64,000 bases of DNA. It comes from CAZLMW01 sp964560875. Its GTDB lineage: Bacteria; Myxococcota_A; UBA9042. The notes under the pieces are model-generated. The model was not told where the DNA came from and did no database searches. It was given only the letters and a program-made list of their open reading frames with translations. Position 1 is the first letter of the stretch, and each line of letters starts with the position of its first letter. The DNA lies in the NCBI GenBank assembly GCA_964560875.1, contig CAZLMW010000032.1:1-64000 (forward strand), in the 5' to 3' direction. Both the position numbers and the translations under genes were made by a program. Below are positions 34,648 through 43,803 of the stretch, piece by piece.

Positions 34648-36831
34648 ATGAACCAGAACACCGGCAAGTCCGTGGCACCGCGCCCGCTTGTGCTGTTGAC
34701 CGCCCTCGTCATCGGCGCCTGCAGCGGCAATGCGGCGACCGACTCTGGCAGCGGCACCGGCGGCCCCGATCCGTTCGAAGGCAAGCTCGAGAGCTCCTGC
34801 GACAACAAGACCGGCGGCTTCGGGCTCGAGTGTTCAGCGAAAATCGACGTCTTCGACATGGCCAGTGGCGTGCTCGCCAAGAAGATCTACAACATCAACG
34901 TCGGCGACGTGGACAAGTCCGGCGAGCGTCTCTTCAAGTTCCAGATTCGCAACTCGGGCAACAAGGCGCTCGGTATCTCCAAGATCACCATGAGCTACGA
35001 GGCCGTCTCCCCGGCCGAGCAGGGCAAGCCCGCGCTGTCGTGCCTCAACGCCGGCGGACAGCCCTGCGACGGCACCACCTGGCCGATCGTCCAGCCGCTC
35101 GACAAGGGCGGCAAACCCGCCGACTTCGCCGTTCGATTCCGCAACATGGGCGACAACAAGAAGCGCTCGGGCATCCTGCGTATCCATTCGACCGCGCAGA
35201 ACGCCAAACTCATCCAGATCGCGTTCACGACGGCGTCTGGCAACCCGCGCATCGAAGTTCAGCCGTCGCTGCTCGACTTCAAGTTCGTGCAGATCGGCTC
35301 GGAGCGTATCGAGCAGGTCAAGCTCTACAACATCGGCAACGCGGCGCTGGAGATTGGCTCGATGGAGCTCAAGCTCGACAAGGAGCTGTTCCGCATCATC
35401 GTCCAGGGCAAGGAATACACGCCAGGCCCGGTCGTGAAGTTTGACCCCAAGCTGGTCATCAAGAAGGGCGGCACGATGCCTCTCAAGGCGATCTACCGCG
35501 GCAAGGACGACAAGCCTCATAACGGCACAATCGTCCTGCACACCAACGATCCGTCGCTGCTTCACGAAGGCGGGCCCGGCCACAAGGCCATCAACGTGAA
35601 GGTCAACTCCACCGGCCCGTGCCTGCTCACCAAGCCGAGCAACGTCGTCTTTGGCGCCACGCCGCTGGGCAAGTCCGGCACCACGCTGCTCAAGCTCGAG
35701 AGCTGCGGCGACCTGCCGGTGGAAATCAGCCGGATGGCGTTCGCGGCGCCAGGTGGCGGCGAGTTTGCGATCGACTGGAAGGCGTCCAACCCGGCCAAGG
35801 CCGCGCCCAGCGACAAGGCTCCGCTCAAGATCCCCGTCAACGGCAGCGCCAACATCGCCTTGACCTACACGCCCGAAGCCGCCAACCCGGTCAAAGACGG
35901 CAAGATCATCGAGGACAAGGCGGTCATCGAAATCACCAGCAACATCATCAAGAAGGTGAGCAAGGTGAACGTGTCTGGCTTCGCTTCCAGCAGCGACTGT
36001 CCGACCGCGGTCATCAAGATCCCTGAAGGCGACACGGTTGTCCCGCAGACGCTGCTCAACCTCGATGGCGGCAACTCGTTTGCGAAGAGCGGCAAGATCA
36101 CCAAGTACCGCTGGGAAGTTCAGCAGCCCAAGGGTTCGGTCGGCCTGTTCAAGCCCAACGCGCAGCTGCCCAAGGTGCAGTTCCAGCCCAACGTCGCCGG
36201 TGAGTACACGTTCCGGCTGCGTGTCTGGGACGCCACGAACAAGGAGAGCTGTGTGCCCGCCGAGAAGAAGGTGAAGGTGCTGCCCGACCAGGCCATCCAC
36301 GTCGAGCTGCTTTGGAACACGCCCGGCGACCCGGACCAGAGCGACGAAGGCCCCGCAGCCGGCGCCGACCTCGACCTGCACTTCGCGCATCCGTTCGCGA
36401 GCGGGCTCGACTTCGACGGCGACAAGAAGAGCGACCCGTGGTTCGACCCGACGTACGACACGTTCTGGTACAACAAGAACCCGGAGTGGGGCAGCTACGA
36501 CCCCAACGTGGACGACAACCCGAGCCTTGACCGGGACGACACCGATGGCGCCGGGCCCGAGAATTTGAACCTGACCCTGCCCGAAAACGGCATGAGCTAC
36601 GCGGTCGGTGTTCACTACTTCGACGACTTCGCGAAGGGTCCGTCCACCGCCGAAGTTCGCATCTACATCTACGGTCAGCTGCAATTCCAGGTGAAGAGCG
36701 AGCCGTTGAAGAAAAAAGACATGTGGTACGTGGCCACGATCGACTGGCCGAGCGGCAACATTGCCGGGGTCAAGCCTCCCAAGGGCGGCAAGTTCTTCGT
36801 GACCTCCAAATATCCACACCCGCAGCTGTAG
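34648..36831 (+). CDS. ASH/PKD-domain lipoprotein with Asp-loop C-terminal domain, copy 4
   Basis: This 727-residue lipoprotein has signal LVIGAC (Cys25) and is the fourth member of the family found at 14539-21693, here on the opposite strand. ASH-like modules are seen at 'QPSLLDFKFVQIGSERIEQ' and 'KPSNVVFGATPLGKSGTTL'. A PKD-like module reads 'KITKYRWEVQQPKGSVGLF' and 'VAGEYTFRLRVWDATN'. The C-terminal domain has 'GADLDLHFAHPFAS', 'LDFDGDKKSDPWFDPTYDTF', 'LDRDDTDGAGPENLNL' and 'DMWYVATIDWPSG'. By eye it is closest to copy 3. It follows the Glt-like block after a 250-base gap, so the family brackets that block. Confidence 0.88.
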   Translation: MNQNTGKSVAPRPLVLLTALVIGACSGNAATDSGSGTGGPDPFEGKLESSCDNKTGGFGLECSAKIDVFDMASGVLAKKIYNINVGDVDKSGERLFKFQIRNSGNKALGISKITMSYEAVSPAEQGKPALSCLNAGGQPCDGTTWPIVQPLDKGGKPADFAVRFRNMGDNKKRSGILRIHSTAQNAKLIQIAFTTASGNPRIEVQPSLLDFKFVQIGSERIEQVKLYNIGNAALEIGSMELKLDKELFRIIVQGKEYTPGPVVKFDPKLVIKKGGTMPLKAIYRGKDDKPHNGTIVLHTNDPSLLHEGGPGHKAINVKVNSTGPCLLTKPSNVVFGATPLGKSGTTLLKLESCGDLPVEISRMAFAAPGGGEFAIDWKASNPAKAAPSDKAPLKIPVNGSANIALTYTPEAANPVKDGKIIEDKAVIEITSNIIKKVSKVNVSGFASSSDCPTAVIKIPEGDTVVPQTLLNLDGGNSFAKSGKITKYRWEVQQPKGSVGLFKPNAQLPKVQFQPNVAGEYTFRLRVWDATNKESCVPAEKKVKVLPDQAIHVELLWNTPGDPDQSDEGPAAGADLDLHFAHPFASGLDFDGDKKSDPWFDPTYDTFWYNKNPEWGSYDPNVDDNPSLDRDDTDGAGPENLNLTLPENGMSYAVGVHYFDDFAKGPSTAEVRIYIYGQLQFQVKSEPLKKKDMWYVATIDWPSGNIAGVKPPKGGKFFVTSKYPHPQL

Positions 36832-36870
36832 AGCTGACGGACGAGTTTCGAATCTACCCTTGAGGTGACC

Positions 36871-39800
36871 ATGCACCTGTCCCTGCACCGCCGCACTCCG
36901 CTGTCTTCGAAGACGGCACGCATCGCCCACGTGGCCACGGCGCTTTTTTTGAGCGTCATGCTCGCTGCTTTGGGCTGCTCTGACACACCCGGCGGCAACG
37001 GCACGGGCGCTAGCAGTGGCGGCGGAACCAGCGGTGGCGGAACCAGCGGCGGCTTCAGCAGCAGCAGCGGCGCGAGCAGCGGCGGAACCAGCGGCGGCTT
37101 CAGCCTCGAAAAGCAGATCGAAATCGCGGTCGATCCCAAGAAGCTCGTGTTCCCCGACATCGATCCGACGGCCGATCCCTACATCATCAAGCTGCGTGTC
37201 TCGCACGCCGGCCAGAACGGCCAACTGAGCCTCGACGCCATCAAGTTCGTCCCCGACAACGGCGAGTTCACGGTCAAGAACTTCGCGCCGGCGAAGCTCG
37301 ACGTCGGCAAAGTCGTGGACTGGGACATCGTCTACAAGCCGAAGAAGTCGGGCGGCAAGGCGCTCAACCTGGTCATCACCAACAACGATTCGGACGCCGA
37401 CGACCGCGAGTTCGAGGTGCCGGTCATCGTTCAGAAGGCTACCGGCTCGATCGACATCAGCCCCAATCCCGTCGATTTCGGCCCGGTTGCGACCGGCAAG
37501 TGCGCGGACAAATCAGCCAAGCTCTACAACGTCGGCCAAAAGCCCATCAAGCTCGTTTCGGTCGACCTGTCCAAGGCGGGCAGCCCCGATTTCACCATCA
37601 AGAGCAAGCCCGATTTCACCAAGGCGATCCCGCCGGGCAAAGCCGTTGAGGTCCTGCTCACATTCTGCCCGAAACCGGGCGCCGACAACGACACGACCGA
37701 GCTCGTGGTCGAGACCGATGACGGCAAGCTGGCCATCGCCAAGGTCTTCGGCGGCGAGATCGTCCCGAAAATCACCGTCATCCCGCCGACGCTCGACTTC
37801 GGCAGCCTGAAGCTGGGCAGCAAGGGCACGCGTGCGTTCAAGGTGTTCAGCAGCGGCCTGGCCGATCTCGAAATCACCAAGATCGAGCTGTCGCCGCTTT
37901 CGAAGGTCAAGACCGTCACCTGGAGCGAGAAGGCGCCGCTCAAGCTCAAGGTCAACGGCAACAAGGTCATCAACGTCGAGCTCAAGGTCGAAAACGCGCT
38001 GCCCAATAATGGCAACGCGGTCGCCGGCATCATGCTGCACACCAACGATCCGGTTCGCCCGATCGTCAACATCCCGCTCTTCGCCCGGACCGAGTCGGGC
38101 AAGCTTGTCATCACGCCGCCGGACGTCCTCGACTTCGCCATCGCGGCCAAGGGCGTCAAGGTCGAGCGAACGGTCCACGTCGCCAACCAGGGCACCTCGC
38201 CAATCACCGTCTCGAAGGTGATCATGCTCGACAATAGCGGCGGTGAGTTCGCGCTGATTCCCGACGGCTTCAGCCCCGCCGACGCCAGCCCGAACCCGCA
38301 AAAGCTCGGCGCCAACGCCTACACGAAGTTCAAGGTGTCGTTTAAGCCCAAGTCGAGCAGCGGCCAGGCCAAGGGCAAGATCCAAATCCAGTCCGACGAT
38401 CCGACCAAGCCGGTCTGGGACGTCGTTCTGAGCGGCAAGCGGGCCGAGGGCGCCACGTGCGTCATCCAACTTATCCCGCAGATTGTGAACTTCGGCATGA
38501 TCAGCTTCGGCAAGTCCAAGGTCAGCCAGATCATCATCAAGAACATCGGCACGGGCTACTGCAACTTCAAAGAGATGAAGATCAAGCACTGCCCGGCGAC
38601 CGGCTTCGGTCCGCTGCAGGGGCCGCCGACGTGCAACTTCCTCGACCCGCTCACAACCTGGTTCTCGACATTCGCGCCGAGCACCAAGCTGTTCGCCCTC
38701 GGACCGGGCGAGACGGGTAAGGCGCAGGTGCTCTTTGATGCCCCCAACGACGCGGGCTTCTTCAGCGACCCGAAGGCGATCCAGAGCTACTACGGCTTTA
38801 TCGCGTTCAAGTTCGCAGACCAGGCGACGGGCTCCACCAAGTGGTACCCCAAAGACCCCAACGACAAGGCCAAGGTCAGCGGCTACAAGCCCAACCTCAT
38901 CGCCAAGGTCGGCAAGTCGTCCGTTTCGGTGCTGCCCGAGTCCATCGACTTCGGTCTCGTTACCGTCGGCTGCAAATCGAAGCTCCAGTACGTCCGCGTC
39001 TACAACACCGGCAACATTCCGGCGTACGTGACCAAGGTCGAGCTGCAGGGCTGCGGCATCGAGGTCGACAAGGTCGCGTGGCCGGGCGTTCCCAAGAAGG
39101 GGCTGGAGATCAGCAACGCCGCCCCCGCCAAGTTCGGGCTGCAATACGCGCCTCAAAACGTCGGCAAAGACACCTGCCAAATGGTCGTGACGACGGGAGT
39201 GGAAGGGCAGTGCATCTCCAACCAGGGGATCGCGACCGGCAAGGACTGCAAGGTCACCGCTGACTGCAGCGCCGGACACTGGTGCCAGGGTCAGGTCTTC
39301 TCGGTTCCGCTGGTCGGTACTGGCACGCTCCTGGATGAGTACACCGACGAGTTTGAGCAGGGCGCCGGCAAGAAAGTCGACGTGCTCTTCGTCATCGACA
39401 ACTCCGGATCGATGGGCGACGAGCAGAAGAATATCGCCAACAACTTCAAGTCGTTCGTGAGCATCGCGACGCTCTGGCAGAACGATTACCAGATCGGCGT
39501 GACCAGCACGGACATGAAAAACGGCCTGCGGGGTCGGCTCAAGAACCTCAACGGAGACCGGATCCTGACCAAGAACAACGGCGCACCGAATAAGTTCCCG
39601 AGCATGGCGAAGTTGGGCACCAACGGTTCGGCCAACGAGCAAGGCCTTGCTGCCGCCAAGGCCGCCTTGTCCTTGCCTCACACGTTCGACACATGCACCA
39701 CCAAGTGCAAGACGTGCAAGACCGATAACGACTGCCCCAACAAGCTGTTTTGCGTTGACGCTGGGGGCAAGAAGGCGTGCGGCGGCTCCAACCGCGGGTT

Positions 39801-40314
39801 CTTGCGCAAGAAGGCAGGCCTCGAGGTCGTGTTCGTGTCCGACGAGGAAGACAGCTCGACCGGATCGCTCAAGATCTACGTCGACTTCTTAAAGAATATC
39901 AAAGGATTTGCCAACAAAGGCCTGATGCACGCCCACGCCATCGTCGGCACCGGCGCGCAGGGATGCCAGGCCCAGCAGGGCAAGCGCTACATCCAGGCAG
40001 CGAAGGAGACCGGCGGCAAGATCGCCAGCATCTGCGACCAATCGTTCGCCAAGACGCTGCAGGACATCGGCAACGTGGCGTTCGGCCTCAGCCACCAGTT
40101 CTTCCTGACGATGAACGCTGAGCCCTCCACCATCAAGGTGTGGGTCAACGGCAAGCCGTGCGCGGGCCCGAGCAAGAACACGTCGTGGTTCTACGAGCCG
40201 CAGTCCAACAGCGTGGTCTTCGTCGCGGCCAACAGCGGCGGCACCTGCGTGCCCAAGAAGGGCGACAAGGTGAAGATCTACTACAAGACGTTGTGCTTCC
40301 CGAAAGGCCCGTAA
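36871..40314 (+). CDS. Large ASH-repeat lipoprotein with C-terminal vWA domain
   Basis: This 1,147-residue lipoprotein has signal SVMLAALGC (Cys36) and a Ser/Gly/Thr linker of about 45 residues. Multiple ASH/HYDIN-like modules follow ('ISPNPVDFGPVATGKCADKS', 'IPPTLDFGSLKLGSKG', 'QIVNFGMISFGKSKVSQII', 'PESIDFGLVTVGCKSKLQYV'). A Cys loop precedes a von Willebrand A domain with an intact MIDAS, 'VDVLFVIDNSGSMGDEQKN' (about residue 840). A Cys-rich insert sits in the vWA domain (CTTKCKTCKTDNDCPNKLFC). A beta-rich end with 'AEPSTIKVWVNGKPC' follows. The ATG at 36871 has GAGG five bases upstream; an in-frame GTG two codons earlier is the alternative. It is a likely surface-binding protein; the ligand is unknown. 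Confidence 0.88.
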   Translation: MHLSLHRRTPLSSKTARIAHVATALFLSVMLAALGCSDTPGGNGTGASSGGGTSGGGTSGGFSSSSGASSGGTSGGFSLEKQIEIAVDPKKLVFPDIDPTADPYIIKLRVSHAGQNGQLSLDAIKFVPDNGEFTVKNFAPAKLDVGKVVDWDIVYKPKKSGGKALNLVITNNDSDADDREFEVPVIVQKATGSIDISPNPVDFGPVATGKCADKSAKLYNVGQKPIKLVSVDLSKAGSPDFTIKSKPDFTKAIPPGKAVEVLLTFCPKPGADNDTTELVVETDDGKLAIAKVFGGEIVPKITVIPPTLDFGSLKLGSKGTRAFKVFSSGLADLEITKIELSPLSKVKTVTWSEKAPLKLKVNGNKVINVELKVENALPNNGNAVAGIMLHTNDPVRPIVNIPLFARTESGKLVITPPDVLDFAIAAKGVKVERTVHVANQGTSPITVSKVIMLDNSGGEFALIPDGFSPADASPNPQKLGANAYTKFKVSFKPKSSSGQAKGKIQIQSDDPTKPVWDVVLSGKRAEGATCVIQLIPQIVNFGMISFGKSKVSQIIIKNIGTGYCNFKEMKIKHCPATGFGPLQGPPTCNFLDPLTTWFSTFAPSTKLFALGPGETGKAQVLFDAPNDAGFFSDPKAIQSYYGFIAFKFADQATGSTKWYPKDPNDKAKVSGYKPNLIAKVGKSSVSVLPESIDFGLVTVGCKSKLQYVRVYNTGNIPAYVTKVELQGCGIEVDKVAWPGVPKKGLEISNAAPAKFGLQYAPQNVGKDTCQMVVTTGVEGQCISNQGIATGKDCKVTADCSAGHWCQGQVFSVPLVGTGTLLDEYTDEFEQGAGKKVDVLFVIDNSGSMGDEQKNIANNFKSFVSIATLWQNDYQIGVTSTDMKNGLRGRLKNLNGDRILTKNNGAPNKFPSMAKLGTNGSANEQGLAAAKAALSLPHTFDTCTTKCKTCKTDNDCPNKLFCVDAGGKKACGGSNRGFLRKKAGLEVVFVSDEEDSSTGSLKIYVDFLKNIKGFANKGLMHAHAIVGTGAQGCQAQQGKRYIQAAKETGGKIASICDQSFAKTLQDIGNVAFGLSHQFFLTMNAEPSTIKVWVNGKPCAGPSKNTSWFYEPQSNSVVFVAANSGGTCVPKKGDKVKIYYKTLCFPKGP

Positions 40315-40364
40315 CTTCGGGGCGGCGCCTTCACAAAGCAACGAGTCGCGTGACGGTTGTGCGG

Positions 40365-40409
40365 GTCGCGAGCCAATGGGCTTTTCGGTAGGATGCCGGC
40401 CCTCGCGAC
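40365..40409. repeat. Inverted repeat ahead of the next lipoprotein gene
   Basis: GTCGCGAG (40365-40372) and CTCGCGAC (40402-40409) are perfect inverted arms with a 29-base loop. They lie between the vWA lipoprotein stop and the ATG at 40465. They may be an mRNA hairpin. No T run follows. Confidence 0.5.
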
Positions 40410-40464
40410 GCTGTGGGTGCGGTTGCGGGCAAGCAACGACGCAACAAATGCAATGGAGTTCTCG

Positions 40465-42453
40465 ATGGCCAGGATGACCCGCGTGGTGCTGCTCGGCGCC
40501 GCTACCTTGGCGTGGATGATGAGCGCCGCCGTACTGACCGGTTGCGGCAGTGAGGCGTCGCTCGAAGAGAAGCCGCAGATCGAATACACGATCGCCGGCC
40601 AAGCCAAGACGTCCCACAAGTTCTTCGCCGACACGACGGGCGGCCAGCTGACGCAGCAGGTCAAGGTGCTCGTGCGCAACTCCGGCCGTGGGCCGCTGAA
40701 GATCGAAAGCATCAAGTTCAAGACGCAAAACGACTTCATGAAGATGCGCTTTCCCAAGGGCAACCCGAGCTTTCCGCTTACGCTCGCGGAAAACGAGAGC
40801 ATCCTGGTTCACGTCAACTTCACGCCGAGCCCGGATATCGAGGACAACCGCGCCGGCCGGATGGAGATCACCCACAACGACGAAGACTTCACGTCCAACC
40901 CGATCCAGTTGACGTTTTCGGTGCAGCTCGCGGGCGCCCGGATCAGCCTTCACACCACGTCGTACACGTTCATCAACCCGAGCAAGCACAACCCGCCCGA
41001 GGCCTGCTTCAAGTTCGGCAACACGGGCAACGCGCCGCTGAAATACGAAGACGCCCAGATGGGCACCGCGACGCCTTACTACGCGATCACCAAGACGCCG
41101 AACGCGGGCGACACGATCCCGGCGCTCGGCGACGCGGGCAACCCGAAGAACACGCCCAAGACGCTCGAGGTCTGCGTACGGCTCAAGCCCGAGTCACCCG
41201 ACAAGGACTACGGCTCATCGCTTGTGATCAAGACGTCCGACAAGAACAACTCGGCGGCCAAGATCGTGCTCAACGCCAAGTGGGAGGCGTCCAACGTCTT
41301 CAAGTTCACGTCGGACCATCCAAAGGGCGAGCTCATCTACGACTTCACAGGCGTCACGGCGGGAACCAAGACCCGCTGCGTGAACGTCTACAACGAGGGA
41401 CCAGCTGGCTTCCTCATCAATACGGTGGAAGTTGTCGCGTACAACGACAAGGAGCAGAAGGCAGCCAAGCAGCAGTACGTGCCCGAGCTCTACAAGACCG
41501 ATCTCAAGGGCGACAAGGTCAAGGTCGGGCTGCCGTTCTCCGTCAACGCGTCCAAGAGCCTCGATATCTGCATGACGTTCACGTACCCGACCGACGGGAC
41601 CGAGCCGATCAAAGCGCGCACGCTGGTCACCTACGTCCAGGCGAACGTGGCGGACAAAGTCGAGTTCCCCATCCTCAGCGGCAAATGCGACACCCCGCAG
41701 GCTGTGTTCGCGCCGGCATCACGTCCGCTTTGGCTGCGCGCCGAGGTTGGCAAATCTGGCACCGGCAAGTTCTTCCTCGCCAACCAGAGCTGCGCGCCGC
41801 TGACGATCATCAAGGCGTGTGTGACGCAGACCGCCGGTGTCGGGATCAAGGACCCCTGCGCGCAGGCCAACATCCAGTCGGTTCACTTCAAGGTGAAGAC
41901 CAACACGGGACTGAAGACCATCGATCCGTGGGGCATTTTGCCGATCGAGATCGAGTTCGCGCCGCCCAATGAGAAGTTCAAGAACGTCCACCACCTGCTC
42001 AACGTGACCTACTGCGCCGGACCGTTCAAGGCCAACGCGTGCGGCGGCGGCGGTACCGTGAACGCGGTGCTCAACCTCGACGGCTACATCGGCAAGAACG
42101 ACAAGACGGAAGGGGTCTTGTCCCCGACGCTCAAGCTCGCCGTCGCCGAAAACCAGAAGGCCACGGTGGGCGCGCCTCTGAAGCTCGAAGCCATCGGCAA
42201 AGAGGGCAGCTACCCGATCGCGAGCAGCGGCGGTTACCTGTGGATGCTCAGCAAGCGACCCAAGGGCAGCAAGCTGTGGCTGACCTCCGATTTCCAGGTC
42301 TCCAACGAGCCGTGGATGACGATTAAACCCGACGCCGCCGGCGAGTACGAAATCACCGGCGCCGTGCAGACTTTCGACACCCAGACGCCCAGCAACCTCG
42401 CCTGGAGCGACCAGGTTGCGCTGACGTTCAAGGTGGCGGCCGCGAGCAAGTAG
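40465..42453 (+). CDS. ASH-domain lipoprotein with C-terminal PKD-like module
   Basis: This 662-residue lipoprotein has signal MMSAAVLTGC (Cys27). The mature protein is a chain of beta-sandwich modules of the ASH type ('KVLVRNSGRGPLKIESIKF', 'ACFKFGNTGNAPLKYEDA'). A Cys-containing module ('ANQSCAPLTIIKACVTQ') and a C-terminal PKD-like module ('SGGYLWMLSKRPKGSKLWL', 'AAGEYEITGAVQTFDTQ') follow. It lacks the Asp-loop domain of copies 1-4. GGAG lies six bases before the ATG at 40465, which is preferred over the ATG at 40453. It is the third lipoprotein in the plus-strand group after the Glt-like block. The function is unknown. Confidence 0.86.
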   Translation: MARMTRVVLLGAATLAWMMSAAVLTGCGSEASLEEKPQIEYTIAGQAKTSHKFFADTTGGQLTQQVKVLVRNSGRGPLKIESIKFKTQNDFMKMRFPKGNPSFPLTLAENESILVHVNFTPSPDIEDNRAGRMEITHNDEDFTSNPIQLTFSVQLAGARISLHTTSYTFINPSKHNPPEACFKFGNTGNAPLKYEDAQMGTATPYYAITKTPNAGDTIPALGDAGNPKNTPKTLEVCVRLKPESPDKDYGSSLVIKTSDKNNSAAKIVLNAKWEASNVFKFTSDHPKGELIYDFTGVTAGTKTRCVNVYNEGPAGFLINTVEVVAYNDKEQKAAKQQYVPELYKTDLKGDKVKVGLPFSVNASKSLDICMTFTYPTDGTEPIKARTLVTYVQANVADKVEFPILSGKCDTPQAVFAPASRPLWLRAEVGKSGTGKFFLANQSCAPLTIIKACVTQTAGVGIKDPCAQANIQSVHFKVKTNTGLKTIDPWGILPIEIEFAPPNEKFKNVHHLLNVTYCAGPFKANACGGGGTVNAVLNLDGYIGKNDKTEGVLSPTLKLAVAENQKATVGAPLKLEAIGKEGSYPIASSGGYLWMLSKRPKGSKLWLTSDFQVSNEPWMTIKPDAAGEYEITGAVQTFDTQTPSNLAWSDQVALTFKVAAASK

Positions 42454-42492
42454 GTCGATGCGCGCCTCGATACGACGCCTGGCGGAACTTCG

Positions 42493-43803
42493 TTGACCGA
42501 CGTCGTCGAACCCGGCCGTGATGGCCTCGTCGGCGCGGACGATGATGTCGCGCGCTTACGACGATGTGTCGTCTTTGGGCCCGGCGCTGAGTTCGATCGC
42601 CTCCGGCCCAGCCACATCGAATCGTCGCGTCACGCGTCCGACGGCACGCTCCGGGCCAACCCCGATTATCTGCTGTTCGACGATCTCGTCTTGACCGAGG
42701 CGCTCGCCGACGAGCACGCAAGCTTGCGCGACGTGATCCGCGCGGCCGTCGGCGATGACAACCTGCTCGATCTTCGCGACCTGCTGCGCCGCCTCCTCTG
42801 GCCGACCGCATTTCGCGAGCGCGTTATCGCCGCCGTTGTCGACCTCGAACACGACCTCTTTGGCGTGGATATCTCGGCTTCCCGAACGCGTCTGCTCGAG
42901 CTGCCGCCGTCCAGTCTCGCCGATGCATTGATCAGCGGCGTGGTGCCCGAATCCGGCCAACAGGTGCTGCGCTGGCCGATGCCGAACTGGCTGTTTGCGC
43001 GGGACTGTTTTGCCGTCGCCGCAAACGCCATCGTGGTCGGTTATCCCCGTCATCGCGCCCGGCTTCGGGACGGCTTGCTTGCGCGCGCAATCGTTCGCTA
43101 TCACCCGCTGCTCGCAGGCGTCGACCTGATCGATCTTGAATCCGGCGGCGAAGAGCCGTGCTTCTTCGAGGGCGGCGATCTCGTGTTGCCCGCACCCTCG
43201 GTCGCCCTCATCGGAATCGGCATCCGCACCAACGAGGCTGGCGCGCAAGTGATCGCCCAGGCGCTCGCGGATCGCGGCTACAAACACGTTCTTGGCGTGC
43301 GTTTGCCGCTGCGTCGGGGCGCGATGCACCTGGACACGATCTTCACGATGATCGACCGCGACGCCGCCATCGTTTTCCCCGAAGCGTTTGATCCCAGGTC
43401 CGCCGCCGAGGACCGCGTCGAAGTCATCGACCTGCTGGACGGGGGCACCTCGCGCGGCTGTGATCTCGTTGGCGCGCTCGGTCGTGTCGGGGTTTCATTG
43501 ACGACTATCGCGTGCGGCGACGGCGATCCGATCGCGGCGGCTCGCGAGCAATGGACCGACGGCGCCAACGCGTTCTGCCTCGGACCGGGCCGTATCGTCC
43601 TGTATGCGCGAAACCGCGTCACGCTTCGTGCTCTCAACCGGGCCGGCTACGAGATTCTCACGCCGACCGAGTTTTGCCGCAACGCCGAGCTCTTGATGGC
43701 CGGTTCGAGACGCTTCGTCGTCGCGCTGACGGGATTTGAGCTGTCACGGGGTCGCGGCGGCCCCCGATGCCTTACGCTGCCCCTCGCTCGCCGCCGCAAT
43801 TGA
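42493..43803 (+). CDS. arcA: Arginine deiminase family protein
   Basis: Arginine deiminase hydrolyses arginine to citrulline and ammonia in the cytoplasm. Family motifs are in the right order over 436 residues: 'VVFGPGAEFDRL' (26-37), 'PNWLFARDCF' (usual FTRD, here FARD, 168-171), 'FFEGGDLVL', 'MHLDTIFTMID' (278-288), 'DGANAFCLGPGRIVLYARN' and 'GGPRCLTLP' with the catalytic Cys426. Catalytic residues therefore appear present. The start is a TTG with GGCGGA upstream and is not certain. No arcB, arcC or arcD neighbour is seen, so it is not in a standard arginine-fermentation operon. Its last 60 bases overlap the convergent HEAT-repeat gene. Confidence 0.88.
   Translation: MTDVVEPGRDGLVGADDDVARLRRCVVFGPGAEFDRLRPSHIESSRHASDGTLRANPDYLLFDDLVLTEALADEHASLRDVIRAAVGDDNLLDLRDLLRRLLWPTAFRERVIAAVVDLEHDLFGVDISASRTRLLELPPSSLADALISGVVPESGQQVLRWPMPNWLFARDCFAVAANAIVVGYPRHRARLRDGLLARAIVRYHPLLAGVDLIDLESGGEEPCFFEGGDLVLPAPSVALIGIGIRTNEAGAQVIAQALADRGYKHVLGVRLPLRRGAMHLDTIFTMIDRDAAIVFPEAFDPRSAAEDRVEVIDLLDGGTSRGCDLVGALGRVGVSLTTIACGDGDPIAAAREQWTDGANAFCLGPGRIVLYARNRVTLRALNRAGYEILTPTEFCRNAELLMAGSRRFVVALTGFELSRGRGGPRCLTLPLARRRN

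Noticed and set aside
40357..40464. Longer N-terminus for the ASH lipoprotein starting at 40357
   Set aside because: The ATG at 40465 has a GGAG site and leads directly into a lipoprotein signal peptide; the extension has no ribosome binding site.
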